A program made the position numbers and the translations under genes. From contig SVIZ01000002.1 of assembly GCA_015069205.1 (NCBI GenBank), positions 62,001 through 126,000 on the forward strand: DNA of 64,000 nucleotides, written 5' to 3'. Source of the DNA: Oscillospiraceae bacterium (GTDB taxonomy: Bacteria; Bacillota; Clostridia; Saccharofermentanales; Saccharofermentanaceae). Below are positions 50,408-59,488 of this stretch, in pieces. Position 1 is the first letter of the stretch. Each line of letters starts with the position of its first letter. The notes beneath the pieces were generated by a model. It worked only from the letters and a program-made list of their open reading frames with translations, was not told where the DNA came from and searched no databases.

Positions 50408-51172
50408 TCAGTACTCTACGATGAAATTATCGATGTGGAGCACTCCGCTGACATAACCCTTGTCTGTTGTTACGAAGTCGCCGTCGATGTAGTATTCGTC
50501 CGGATTCTGGTTCGGCTTATACCCTGTATCGTATGTCTCGAGTTCTTCATAGAAATCGTCGAGACTGTTGTTGATCTCCTCACCGACTTTTGTCCATATA
50601 ATTTCCTTGAAGATGATACCACCTATAAAGCCGAGCACAGTAAGAATTAGACCGGCAATAGCTTTGCCTTTGCCCGGCGCATTACGTTTGACAAGACCGA
50701 TGATTGAGAAGATAAGACCTAAAAGAGCAAAACCAAAGCATAATCCGGGGAGGAAGCAGAATACAAATGTGAGGATACCGAATACAAGGCCCGCCGTTGC
50801 CATACCGTTACCGCGCTTTGCAGGTGCGGCTTGTGCCAATACGACAGGCTGCGTGTAAACCGGCTGTGCATAAACAGGCTGGGCTACAGTAACAGGCCGT
50901 TGATAAGTCGGAGCCTGATACATGGGCTGCTGGTATTGAGGTTGCTGATACTGAGGCTGTTGGTAGACAGGCTGCTGATATGCAGGCTGTACCGGATGCG
51001 GCTGAACCATCGGCTGGGGTGCCGGTGCAGGTGCAGGAGCTGCTACCAGTGCGGCTGCCATGGGAGCGGGTGCCGGCTGTGCAGCAGGTGCTGCCTGTGC
51101 AACGGCTGCTCCGCAGTTAGAGCAGAAAGCCTGTCCGTCCGGAACTAAGTTTCCGCATGATTCACAATACAT
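50408..51172 (-). CDS. Zinc-ribbon membrane protein, paralog 2
   Basis: A 254-residue relative of the flanking genes. Zinc ribbon CESCG...CSNCG, an Ala/Pro tract then a Tyr-Gln-Gln-Pro repeat (about 25-120), three membrane helices (about 127-190; NGMATAGLVFGILTFVFCFL, then CFGFALLGLIFSIIGLV and AIAGLILTVLGFIGGII). Unlike the others, it adds an acidic C-terminal extension of about 65 residues (DDFYEELETYDTGYKP). GGAGGG lies before the ATG at 51172; a longer frame to 51217 has no site. Confidence 0.85.
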   Translation of the reverse strand: MYCESCGNLVPDGQAFCSNCGAAVAQAAPAAQPAPAPMAAALVAAPAPAPAPQPMVQPHPVQPAYQQPVYQQPQYQQPQYQQPMYQAPTYQRPVTVAQPVYAQPVYTQPVVLAQAAPAKRGNGMATAGLVFGILTFVFCFLPGLCFGFALLGLIFSIIGLVKRNAPGKGKAIAGLILTVLGFIGGIIFKEIIWTKVGEEINNSLDDFYEELETYDTGYKPNQNPDEYYIDGDFVTTDKGYVSGVLHIDNFIVEY

Positions 51173-51261
51173 AATCCAATCCCTCCTGAACAAATAAGAA
51201 GCAAATAATTGTCCCAATGTGTTCCTGCCGAGATTTTATCATAATCCATATAGATTTTCTT

Positions 51262-51294
51262 ACAAAAAGAACGTCCCGCTCAGCAGCGGGACGT
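51262..51294 (-). terminator. Terminator after zinc-ribbon paralog 1
   Basis: Perfect 10-bp stem ACGTCCCGCT (51271-51280) with AGCGGGACGT (51285-51294). On the minus strand it is followed by TCTTTTTG. Confidence 0.9.
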
Positions 51295-51320
51295 CCGTAA
51301 AGTTAACTTGTTGATACGGA

Positions 51321-51890
51321 TCAGTAAGTTGTTTCTGCAATTGCTGAAGCGGCAGACTCTGCCTGTTCTACATATTGATTTAGGCTTGTTCCCATAATTG
51401 CACCAAACATAGCTATGCTCAGGATGGCGCCGAGGATCGTAAGAATGAGACCTGCGATTGCTGCGCCCTTCGCGCCGCCGTTCTTCTTTGCGATTCCTAT
51501 GATGGAGAAGATAAGTCCGAGAAGACCTAAGATCCAGTTAACAACGGGGAACCAGCACAAAACAATTGCAAAGATACCCATGATAAGTCCTGCGATTGCC
51601 ATACCGCTGGATTTTCTGGGCTGTGCAGGAATAGCAACTACCGGCTGGACATATACGGGCTGAGCCTGCTGTACCGGCTGGGCATACTGCTGAACGGGCT
51701 GTACCGGCTGAGGTGCCGGCTGCGCATACTGCTGTACAGGCTGGGGTGCTGGTTCAGCGTACTGTTGTACGGGTTGTACTACAGGCTGGGGTGCTGCCTG
51801 AGGTGCAGGCTGCACGGGAGCTGCTGCTCCACAGTTTGAGCAGAATGACTGACCGTCGGGAATAGATGCTCCGCAAGATTCACAAAACAT
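51321..51890 (-). CDS. Zinc-ribbon membrane protein, paralog 1
   Basis: A 189-residue protein: zinc ribbon CESCG...CSNCG at 3-22, a Pro/Gln/Val/Ala linker with repeated QPVQQYAQPAPQ units (about 27-85), and DUF4190-like helices (about 95-170; GMAIAGLIMGIFAIVLCWF, ILGLLGLIFSIIGIAKK, AAIAGLILTILGAILSIAM). GAGGA precedes the ATG at 51890. It lies 15 bases downstream of the amino-acid ABC ATPase and may be partly cotranscribed with it. The three paralogs suggest lineage-specific expansion by duplication. Confidence 0.85.
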   Translation of the reverse strand: MFCESCGASIPDGQSFCSNCGAAAPVQPAPQAAPQPVVQPVQQYAEPAPQPVQQYAQPAPQPVQPVQQYAQPVQQAQPVYVQPVVAIPAQPRKSSGMAIAGLIMGIFAIVLCWFPVVNWILGLLGLIFSIIGIAKKNGGAKGAAIAGLILTILGAILSIAMFGAIMGTSLNQYVEQAESAASAIAETTY

Positions 51891-51905
51891 AACCGTCCTC
51901 CTAAA

Positions 51906-52655
51906 TTACAATACTTTCTTAAGAAAATTCTGAAGTCTCTCGTTCTGGGGATTTGTAAATATTTCCTCAGGCGTGTTTTCCTCAATTATTTTACCGCAGT
52001 CCATGAAGATGACTCTCGTGCCGACTTCTCTGGCAAAACCCATCTCGTGGGTAACGCAGACCATTGTCATGCCGGCCTTTGCGAGTTGCTTCATAACTTC
52101 CAGAACTTCTCCGACCATCTCAGGATCCAAAGCGCTCGTCGGCTCATCGAAAAGCATTACTTCAGGATCCATCGCAAGCGCTCTTACGATCGCGATACGC
52201 TGCTTCTGACCGCCTGAGAGCTGTGAAGGATAAGACATGGCTCTGTCCTGAAGTCCGACTTTCCCGAGAAGTTCCAATGCTTTCTTCTCTGCATCCTGTT
52301 TTGAAATGCCGCGGAGTTTTATGGGTGCTATGGTCATGTTTTTCATGATCGTAAGGTGAGGGAAGAGGTTAAAGTGCTGGAACACCATTCCCATGTTCTG
52401 CCTCAACTTATTGATGTCTGTAGAAGGTGAAGTGATGTCCTGACCTTCAAAAGTAATCGTGCCTGAAGTAGGACGCTCAAGCAGATTAAGAGATCTTAAG
52501 AAGGTTGATTTACCGGAACCTGAAGGTCCGATGACGACTACTACCTCACCTTTTCTGATGTCGGTCGTGACACCGTCCAAAGCCTTGATCTCGCCGCCAT
52601 TATAGTGTTTGCAAAGATCCTTTACGGATATGATTACGTCATTATCAGCGCTCAC
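51906..52655 (-). CDS. Polar amino acid ABC transporter, ATP-binding protein
   Basis: A 249-residue GlnQ/HisP-type ATPase: Walker [10 protein letters not shown] (43-51), Q-loop [11 protein letters not shown], signature LSGGQKQR, Walker [15 protein letters not shown], and the H-loop CVTHEM. It energises import of a polar amino acid. It overlaps the permease gene by 11 bases and completes the operon. The substrate cannot be told from sequence. Confidence 0.95.
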   Translation of the reverse strand: MSADNDVIISVKDLCKHYNGGEIKALDGVTTDIRKGEVVVVIGPSGSGKSTFLRSLNLLERPTSGTITFEGQDITSPSTDINKLRQNMGMVFQHFNLFPHLTIMKNMTIAPIKLRGISKQDAEKKALELLGKVGLQDRAMSYPSQLSGGQKQRIAIVRALAMDPEVMLFDEPTSALDPEMVGEVLEVMKQLAKAGMTMVCVTHEMGFAREVGTRVIFMDCGKIIEENTPEEIFTNPQNERLQNFLKKVL

Positions 52656-53634
52656 TGCTCTTAAGCCTCCTTTCGATCAAAGATACAATCCAGCTGAAGA
52701 AGATAACGATCAGGAGATAGATGATCGCTACTGCAATAAGAGGCATAAATGCCGAGTATGTTCTTGATCTGATGATGTCGCCGCCCTTAGTAAGTTCCTG
52801 GAGTCCGACATAACCCGATACGGAAGTTTCCTTGATGAGAACGATGAACTCGTTTGCAAGTGCGGGAAGAACAGCCTTGAATGCCTGGGGGATGATGATT
52901 AGGGCCATTGTCCTTACATATCCGAATCCCAATGAACGGCCTGCTTCGAACTGTCCCTTGTCGACACTCTCGATACCGCCTCTGATGATCTCGGCAACAT
53001 ATGCGCCGGAGTTGATTCCGAATGCGAGAATGGCAACGAGTATCTTATTGTTGGAAGAAGCGAAGATAACAAAGTAGATGATCATGAGCTGAACGACTAC
53101 AGGGGTTCCTCTGATGACCGTAAGATATATACCGCAGATCTTGTAAAGGACAAAAAGGATGCCCTTGCCGATACCGCCTTTGAGTTCTTCTTTCAGCGTG
53201 TCATAAGATGATCTGACGAGTGCAACTATGACACCCAGAACGATACCCAAAAGGACGGCAAAGAAAGTAACCTCAAATGTTACTGTCAGACCTTTTTTGA
53301 TATAAGTGTAACGGTTATCGATGAGAAAGTTGTTTTCGAATTCTGCGTAGAATTTGGTCGAATAAAATGCCTCGCGGAGAGAAGCCAGCCATGCCGGCAT
53401 AACAAGGAGCGGGCGGAATAATAACAAGTAAATAGCTACAACTGCACTGATCAAGATCGCGATGATCGAAAGACCTCTTCCGACATCGGTTCTGATGAGT
53501 GATCTGGCACCCTTATTCTTGGTGTACATGATAAGTGCGACAACGGCACAAGCAATGCCGGGACCGGGGAACCATGACAGAAGAAGAGCTATTATGCCGA
53601 TGATCAAAATCTGATTGGCTTTTTTGGTGTACAT
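52645..53634 (-). CDS. Polar amino acid ABC transporter, permease with N-terminal extension
   Basis: A 329-residue HisM/GlnP-type permease. The core (about 115-325) has [30 protein letters not shown] and the EAA loop [20 protein letters not shown]. The first 100 residues are an extra module with two or three helices ([38 protein letters not shown]) not found in standard 220-residue permeases; it resembles the small DUF4190-like membrane units of the neighbouring zinc-ribbon proteins. Start 53634 is supported by GAGGA before the ATG. Confidence 0.92.
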   Translation of the reverse strand: MYTKKANQILIIGIIALLLSWFPGPGIACAVVALIMYTKNKGARSLIRTDVGRGLSIIAILISAVVAIYLLLFRPLLVMPAWLASLREAFYSTKFYAEFENNFLIDNRYTYIKKGLTVTFEVTFFAVLLGIVLGVIVALVRSSYDTLKEELKGGIGKGILFVLYKICGIYLTVIRGTPVVVQLMIIYFVIFASSNNKILVAILAFGINSGAYVAEIIRGGIESVDKGQFEAGRSLGFGYVRTMALIIIPQAFKAVLPALANEFIVLIKETSVSGYVGLQELTKGGDIIRSRTYSAFMPLIAVAIIYLLIVIFFSWIVSLIERRLKSSER

Positions 53635-53697
53635 TGGACGTTCCTCAAACTTCAAAGTATCGATACACGAAAACATCACTAATTATAAATAATAAAA

Positions 53698-53726
53698 GAG
53701 CGGAAATATAGACCATATTTCCGCTC
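53698..53726 (-). terminator. Intra-operon terminator between binding protein and permease
   Basis: A perfect 12-bp stem, GAGCGGAAATAT (53698-53709) with ATATTTCCGCTC (53715-53726), followed on the minus strand by TTTTATTATTT. It would cut most transcripts after the binding-protein gene, giving the usual excess of binding protein over permease. Confidence 0.88.
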
Positions 53727-53763
53727 ATATTATTTGTTTTTTGCTTATTTTCGCAAAAAGCTA

Positions 53764-54588
53764 TCAGCCTTCAGCAGGAATGTACTTGTTTACGATAGCA
53801 GCGATAGTGCCGTCGTCTGTGAGTTCCTTGAGTGCCTGGTTGATTGCATCCTTGAGTGCAACGTTATCCTTGTTGATAGCCATTGCGTAGTCCTCAACAG
53901 TGTAAGGTGTTTCAAGGATCTTGAGACTGGTGTTAGCTGCAACGAATGCCTTGGCAGGCTCGTTGTCGATAACAACTGCGCTGATCTTGCCTGATGTGAG
54001 AGCGATAACAGCATCGTTACCCTTAGCGAAACGCTCGATTCTCTCTTCGCCTACACCGCCCTCTTCAACAGGAGCAGACATGTAGATGTCGCCTGTTGTA
54101 CCGGACTGAACGCCAACTTTGTAGTCGCCGTTGACGAGTGTGTCGATATCTGTGATCTCAGAATCAGCAGCTACGATGATGGACTGGATACCTGTAGCAT
54201 AAGGTGTAGAGAAGTTTACAGACTTAAGTCTGTCTTCTGTAACTGTCATGCCTGCGCATCCGATGTCGTACTTGCCGCTCTGAACGCCTGCGATGATTGA
54301 GTCGAACTCAACGTCTTCGATAACGAGCTCGAGACCGAGCTTGTCTGCTACTGCTGTAGCGATCTCAACATCAATACCAACGATCTTCTCACCCTCATAG
54401 TACTCATAAGGCGGGAAGAATGCGTTTGTAGCCATGATGAGCTTGCCGCTCTCAACAGTTGTGAATGCTGCAGCTGAATCAACATTAGCATCTGCAGATG
54501 CCTCTGTCTGCTTTGTAGCGCAGGATGTCATACCAAGCAAAAGTGCTGTGGAAAGAATGCCTGCTGCAATTCTCTTAAGTGTCTTCAT
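53764..54588 (-). CDS. Amino acid ABC transporter substrate-binding lipoprotein
   Basis: A 274-residue family 3 solute-binding lipoprotein: signal with lipobox LGMTSC (Cys near 23), then the SBP fold with LIMATNAFFPPYEYYEGEKI, GIDVEIATAVADKLGL and YDIGCAGMTVTEDRL, typical of polar amino acid binding. AGGAGAACGG precedes the ATG. First gene of the importer operon. Confidence 0.95.
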   Translation of the reverse strand: MKTLKRIAAGILSTALLLGMTSCATKQTEASADANVDSAAAFTTVESGKLIMATNAFFPPYEYYEGEKIVGIDVEIATAVADKLGLELVIEDVEFDSIIAGVQSGKYDIGCAGMTVTEDRLKSVNFSTPYATGIQSIIVAADSEITDIDTLVNGDYKVGVQSGTTGDIYMSAPVEEGGVGEERIERFAKGNDAVIALTSGKISAVVIDNEPAKAFVAANTSLKILETPYTVEDYAMAINKDNVALKDAINQALKELTDDGTIAAIVNKYIPAEG

Positions 54589-54749
54589 AACCGTTCTCCT
54601 TTTGTTAATTAGGATATCGGTATATTACGCTAAAAATTCCTGCAAGGTAAATGAACAAAAGCCCGAAAAATGTTTGCCCAACGTTATTATTTTAAGTAAA
54701 ATATCTAAATAGGGTAAGCTATTATAAAGTTGAAAGGTCGCGGAAGGTC

Positions 54750-56018
54750 ATGAAAAGGGTCCTGATTCTCGGTTGTAACGAAATTTCCAAGCGTTTGCTG
54801 ATTGCTCTTTGCAGAAACAGATCTTATGCATCTGATATCTGTCTTGCTTCGCGTCAGAAGCAGGAATGTGATGAGCTTAAGAATCTGGCAGCCAGCATGG
54901 GTGTCAGAGTCACTACATCCGGAATCGACATGGCAAATGTCGAAGGCGCCATGATGATGGTAAGGATCTTTGCTCCCGACATCGTTGTAAACCTTCTTCC
55001 CCCTGAGCTTTCACTTGACGCGATGAATCTTGCCGTAAAAGCAAAGGCTGATTATATAGATTCAACACTTTTCGACGTTCCTGATATCCCTTCACCGACA
55101 TCACTTCTTTCAAAGCAGTTCAGGATGTTCGGCGAATTCCACGGCACCGGAAAGACAGCCATATGCGGAGCTGGTTTTGTTCCGGGTGCAGTCAATGCCA
55201 TTATCAGACGTGCCGCCAAAAACGATTTCAGCAAGATTGATTATATCGACCTTATCGCTGTATCGGGCGAGAAGAAGATCGCAAAGAAGGGCAGGACTGA
55301 GATCGATGATACGCTATATTCTGAAGACGTAAAGGCTCCGGTAGTCGCTAACAAGTTCGGTCCCAGCAAGAACGTTTTCTACATAGCAGACGGCAAGGTC
55401 GTCGAAGCAGAAGCAATGTCTATCGAGGCAAAGTCTTCATCCGGCACAAAGGTTTATCTTGATTCAAGCCCCATGGTCACAGATCTCCTCAAAGAGATTC
55501 CTGATATGTCAAACGTCAGATATTTCAAACTTGGCAAAAAGCCTGACTTGGAGCATATCCCACCCCAGGATAAGATCGACTTCTTAAAAGAAATCGGACT
55601 CATGTCAGATAAGCCGGTTACGGTCGGCAACATTGAAGTTGCCCCCATCGACCTTTTGGCTGCGATCCTACCCAAGAAATCCGATCTCGGCGAATCAGCG
55701 CCCATCGAATCCAAGGCCAAGGGCATGGCATCTTACGAGATCTACATTACCGGTAAGAGCAAGAAGGACAATATAGATATTGCAAAGTCTTACATTGTTA
55801 CGGGTGACAATGAAGCTTCTTATGAAAAGCACGGCGTAAGTGCTTTTGATGACATGAAGGGCGCTGCCCTTATTGCAGGCGTAAAACTCATGTGCAGAGA
55901 CAAGTGGAGGAAGACAGGTGTCTTCACTCCAGCTGCTTTTGATTGCGAAGAGTACTGCAAAGCGTTTACAATGGAAGGTATCAAATTAACAGAAGGCGAG
56001 GGTAAGCCTTTCAAATAA
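54750..56018 (+). CDS. Saccharopine dehydrogenase family protein
   Basis: A 422-residue NAD(P)-dependent oxidoreductase of the saccharopine dehydrogenase/carboxynorspermidine synthase family. The N-terminal Rossmann fold is VLILGCNEISKRLLIALCR; the usual GxGxxG is altered to GCNEIS. VVNLLPPELSLDAMNLAVKA and AICGAGFVPGAVNAIIRRA are typical family blocks. A C-terminal substrate domain follows (about 130-360). No lysine or polyamine gene is adjacent, so the reaction is uncertain. Confidence 0.86.
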   Translation: MKRVLILGCNEISKRLLIALCRNRSYASDICLASRQKQECDELKNLAASMGVRVTTSGIDMANVEGAMMMVRIFAPDIVVNLLPPELSLDAMNLAVKAKADYIDSTLFDVPDIPSPTSLLSKQFRMFGEFHGTGKTAICGAGFVPGAVNAIIRRAAKNDFSKIDYIDLIAVSGEKKIAKKGRTEIDDTLYSEDVKAPVVANKFGPSKNVFYIADGKVVEAEAMSIEAKSSSGTKVYLDSSPMVTDLLKEIPDMSNVRYFKLGKKPDLEHIPPQDKIDFLKEIGLMSDKPVTVGNIEVAPIDLLAAILPKKSDLGESAPIESKAKGMASYEIYITGKSKKDNIDIAKSYIVTGDNEASYEKHGVSAFDDMKGAALIAGVKLMCRDKWRKTGVFTPAAFDCEEYCKAFTMEGIKLTEGEGKPFK

Positions 56019-56062
56019 TCGTAATCGGAAACATTGCAAGCTGATGCTTATGAGGTAAAGAA

Positions 56063-57001
56063 ATGTCCGAGAGAAGTTTTTGGAAAGAGATGCAGATCAA
56101 CGATATGCTGGTTATTGACACGATCCGTAAATACGGAAGAGACACCATTTATTTTAAAGACAAGGATTCCAAGTTTATCTGGAACAATTATATGCACGCA
56201 AATCAGCTCGGCGTAATCAAGCCGGATGAGCTGGTAGGCAAATCAGATTACGACTTTTTCCCCAAGGAGTTTGCCGATAAGGCAAGAGCGGTCGAACTCG
56301 AGATCATGAGAACGGGAAAGCCCGTCCTTAATATCGAAGAAGAACTCCTTGATGACGAGGAAAATGCAAGATATTTTCTCGCATCCAAGTATCCTCTCTA
56401 CGACGTAAACAACGAAGTCGTCGGAACATGGGGCATAAGCAGGGACATCACAGAGCAAAAAAAACTTGAGCTTGAACTTGAGCGTTCCTATCACAAGATG
56501 GAGCTTCTTGCGCGTGTTGATGACCTGAGCGGACTTTATAACAGACGCTATTTCTATGAGACTCTCGAAAAATATGCGAGCCTCTACCAGAAGAGAACTG
56601 ACGGCAGCACATTTGCTCTCCTCGTAGCTGACGTCGATGACATAACAAATGTTAACGACATATTCGGCCAGCAGAACGGCGATATCGTTTTGAAGAGCAT
56701 CGCAGAACAGTGTATGGCTAACGTAAGAACAGAGGATACATGTTTCCGTACAGGCGGTGACGAGTTCGCTATCGTACTTCTAGATACTGATAAGGTCTCT
56801 GCCGTAGGCATGGCTAAAAAGCTCGTTGAGACGATTGCCAATGAACCCATTATCCTTGACGGCAAGAGAGAAAGAGTAACGATCTCGGCAGGACTTGCCA
56901 TGTTCGATCCGGAAGATCCTGATATCTCTGATCTCTTATCCAAAGCGGAAAGAAAGCTCAATAAATCAAAGAGAGAAGGAAAGAACAAGGTATCCTTCTG
57001 A
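56063..57001 (+). CDS. PAS-GGDEF diguanylate cyclase
   Basis: A 312-residue soluble protein. A PAS domain covers about 10-135 (FKDKDSKFIWNNYMHANQL, GKSDYDFFPKEFADKA, YPLYDVNNEVVGTWGISRDI). A short coiled coil is followed by an intact GGDEF domain (about 145-312) with RTGGDEF (GGDEF at 231-235). The inhibitory I-site RTED lies at 222-225, five residues upstream, so product inhibition is expected. It should make cyclic di-GMP in response to a small ligand, light or redox cue. No cyclic di-GMP effector is obvious in the window. Confidence 0.94.
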   Translation: MSERSFWKEMQINDMLVIDTIRKYGRDTIYFKDKDSKFIWNNYMHANQLGVIKPDELVGKSDYDFFPKEFADKARAVELEIMRTGKPVLNIEEELLDDEENARYFLASKYPLYDVNNEVVGTWGISRDITEQKKLELELERSYHKMELLARVDDLSGLYNRRYFYETLEKYASLYQKRTDGSTFALLVADVDDITNVNDIFGQQNGDIVLKSIAEQCMANVRTEDTCFRTGGDEFAIVLLDTDKVSAVGMAKKLVETIANEPIILDGKRERVTISAGLAMFDPEDPDISDLLSKAERKLNKSKREGKNKVSF

Positions 57002-57024
57002 TCGATTAGATAATTCGGTAAATT

Positions 57025-57059
57025 AGCAAGGCCGGGAGATATCCCGGCCTTGCTATTTT
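57025..57059 (+). terminator. Terminator of the diguanylate cyclase gene
   Basis: A 13-bp stem, AGCAAGGCCGGGA (57025-57037) with TCCCGGCCTTGCT (57042-57054), then ATTTT. A partial copy of the left arm (GCAAGGCCGGG) recurs at 57086-57096. Confidence 0.92.
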
Positions 57060-57153
57060 GAGGTGTGTGGTAAGCGGTTGGAGAAGCAAGGCCGGGTAGT
57101 CCCTTATACGGAGAAAAAGAAATGGAAAAAAGTGAGCGGTCGTTGGTCGGGAC

Positions 57154-57441
57154 TTAAGCTACACCCTTATCCTTCAATGGAGTTTGTCTTGCAATGGTTG
57201 TGTTACGGACAGATGCTGCCGGAGCATTAATATGCTTGATCGGAGTAACGCGGACAGAAGATGGCCTGACTGTACGGACAGGTCTTGCAGTCCTTACGAC
57301 TGAGGGGGAAGGTCTTACTCTTCTTGAAGCTGCACGCTCTGCCGCTTCGTCAATATCTCTCCAGTGATCGATGCATGATGTAGCTGCCTTGATGGTAACA
57401 AGTATGAAAAACAAGAAGATAAGCATATCGAGTGGTGACAT
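57154..57441 (-). CDS. Small membrane protein with basic Arg/Val/Pro tail
   Basis: A 95-residue protein: one N-terminal helix (about 4-20, MLIFLFFILVTIKAATSC) and a cytoplasmic or external tail rich in Arg, Pro, Val and Thr (RPSPSVVRTARPVRTVRP). The GGAGG site 8 bp before the ATG at 57441 supports that start; an upstream Met at 57456 lacks one. Function unknown. Confidence 0.68.
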   Translation of the reverse strand: MSPLDMLIFLFFILVTIKAATSCIDHWRDIDEAAERAASRRVRPSPSVVRTARPVRTVRPSSVRVTPIKHINAPAASVRNTTIARQTPLKDKGVA

Positions 57442-57562
57442 AAATAAAACCTCCAAAAAAGATCGTATGTTCTTTGCTGGAGGTAATATATCACAGGCAA
57501 AGTGTCATTAAAGGGACTGAAAACCTGTTTTAGTCAAAAACGAACAAAAATTTTGTGCTTGG

Positions 57563-59398
57563 TCAATTGCCGAGTTTGGATGCTCCGATCCTTATGGCGC
57601 CGCTATCCAGCATCTCTTTTGCAGCTTCCACCGTTCTGATGCCGCCTGCAGCTTTGATCCTGACATCAGGACTTATGTTCTTTTTCATGAGGACGATATC
57701 TTCGGCCTTGGCACCCGCGCTGCCAAAGCCTGTTGAAGTCTTGATGAAGTCGGCTTTGGCCTCGCTTACGATCTTGCAGAGACGGACTTTCTCGTCTTCA
57801 GTAAGATCGCATGTCTCAATTATGACCTTGAGAAGCGCGCCCTTGGCGTGAACTGCTTCTGCGATGAGTTTAATCTCCTCATATACTTCATCGTATCTTC
57901 CTGACTTAACGAAGTTGATATTGATTACCATATCGATCTCTGAAGCGCCGTTGTCACAGGCATCTTTTGCCTCAAACACCTTGGTTGCAGTAGTTGAATA
58001 ACCGTTAGGGAATCCGATAACGGTGCAGACAGCGACTCTGCCTCTGGAGAATCTGACCGCATCCTTAACAAAGCAGGGCTGTACACAAACAGATGCAGTG
58101 CCTAAAGAAGCAGCGCGTTCTATCAATTCTTCGATATCGGAACCGGTGGCAGTAGTCTTGAGGTTTGTTAGATCAACATAGCTCATGATGTTATCAGGAT
58201 CAGGCTTGTTTGTGTCCGTGGCAGGGCAGAAGTCCTTCTTATATGTTCTACCCATAATTGCCGTAAGTACTATTCCTGCTATGTTGTTGAAGCCGGAAAG
58301 CTCTCCCATGTTGCAAGGCGTTCTATATCCGTCACCATAGATGAGGAGCGGGATGCACTCTCTGGAGTGATCGGTTGAAGCAGTTGACGGATCGCATCCG
58401 TGATCGGCGGTAATGATGAGAAGATCGTCATCCCTGAGTTTGGAAAGAATGATCCCCAGTGCGTCGTCGAACTCATGCATTGCAGTCGCATAGCCCTCAA
58501 TATCGTTTCTGTGGCCGTACTTCATGTCGAAATCGACCAGGTTAACAAAACACAGACCATTGAAGTCATGATCCATCATTTCTATTGTCTTGTTGATTCC
58601 GTCTGTGTTTCCCTTGGTGGGATTGGATTCCGTGAGGCCTCTTCCGGCAAAGAGATCATAGATCTTGCCTATAGAGATAACGTCATAGCCCTCGTTCTTG
58701 AGGAGATCGAGCATTGTTGAAGACGGTGCGCTGAGTGAGAAATCGTGACGGTTTGCAGTCCTTGTGAAGTTGCCGAGTTCACCGACGAAAGGTCTTGCGA
58801 TGACTCTTCCTACGGCATGGTCGCCGGACATGATGGCTCTTGCTTTTTTGCAGATATCGTAGAGCTCTTCAAGAGGAACGATCTCCTCGTGAGCAGCTAT
58901 CTGAAGAACGCTGTCTGCAGATGTATATATGATGAGATTTCCGGTCTTCATGTGCTCTTCGCCGTAATCTCTTATTACGTCCGTTCCGCTGTAAGGCTTG
59001 TTGCAAAGGAAACCTCTGCCTGTTGCCTTTTCGAGCTTTTGGATGATCTCATCAGGGAATCCGTCGGGATATGTGGGCTGGGCCTTGTCGGAAATGATTC
59101 CTGCGATTTCCCAATGGCCTATGGTCGAATCCTTGCCAGCCGATATTTCGCGCAAGCGGGCATAAGAGCCTATGGGTGAGGGGATGGATTCCTGAGCTTG
59201 CTTATAAGAAATGATCCTGGGATCGTCTTCATTGTCTATTGCAAGAAGTCCCATTTTCGCAAGGTTCGGGAAGGCCGCATCGGAGTAGGAAAGAACGGCT
59301 GCAAGAGTATTGCTTCCCTCGTCACCGAACTTAGCCGCATCGGGTGCTCCGCCAACACCAAAACTGTCCAAAACAATCAGAAATACACGCTTTGCCAT
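57563..59398 (-). CDS. deoB-deoC: Fused phosphopentomutase-deoxyribose-phosphate aldolase
   Basis: A 611-residue bifunctional enzyme. Residues 1-395 are DeoB: the metal- and phosphate-binding VLDSFGVGGAPDA, the alkaline-phosphatase-like TADHGCDPSTASTDHSRE, and the cap domain between. Residues about 405-611 are DeoC, a class I aldolase with ASVCVQPCFV, CTVIGFPNGYSTT, the Schiff-base Lys in FIKTSTGFG and the phosphate loop AAGGIRT. Together they convert deoxyribose 1-phosphate to deoxyribose 5-phosphate and then to glyceraldehyde 3-phosphate and acetaldehyde. A single reading frame covers both, with no internal stop. A palindrome over the -10 region suggests repression. Confidence 0.95.
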   Translation of the reverse strand: MAKRVFLIVLDSFGVGGAPDAAKFGDEGSNTLAAVLSYSDAAFPNLAKMGLLAIDNEDDPRIISYKQAQESIPSPIGSYARLREISAGKDSTIGHWEIAGIISDKAQPTYPDGFPDEIIQKLEKATGRGFLCNKPYSGTDVIRDYGEEHMKTGNLIIYTSADSVLQIAAHEEIVPLEELYDICKKARAIMSGDHAVGRVIARPFVGELGNFTRTANRHDFSLSAPSSTMLDLLKNEGYDVISIGKIYDLFAGRGLTESNPTKGNTDGINKTIEMMDHDFNGLCFVNLVDFDMKYGHRNDIEGYATAMHEFDDALGIILSKLRDDDLLIITADHGCDPSTASTDHSRECIPLLIYGDGYRTPCNMGELSGFNNIAGIVLTAIMGRTYKKDFCPATDTNKPDPDNIMSYVDLTNLKTTATGSDIEELIERAASLGTASVCVQPCFVKDAVRFSRGRVAVCTVIGFPNGYSTTATKVFEAKDACDNGASEIDMVININFVKSGRYDEVYEEIKLIAEAVHAKGALLKVIIETCDLTEDEKVRLCKIVSEAKADFIKTSTGFGSAGAKAEDIVLMKKNISPDVRIKAAGGIRTVEAAKEMLDSGAIRIGASKLGN

Positions 59399-59427
59399 AT
59401 GAATGACTCCTTATCAAGACTTAACTT

Positions 59428-59457
59428 TTGACACTATTATAAATCAGTTTGTGTCAA
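59428..59457 (-). promoter_or_regulatory. Promoter and operator palindrome of deoB-deoC
   Basis: TTGACAC (59428-59434) and GTGTCAA (59451-59457) form a perfect 7-bp inverted repeat that encloses the minus-strand -10 TATAAT (59441-59436), 38 bp before the start codon. No standard -35 is present. The layout fits a repressor site. Confidence 0.6.
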
Positions 59458-59488
59458 TTATTGGGGTAAATGGGAGTGATAAGCCGGG

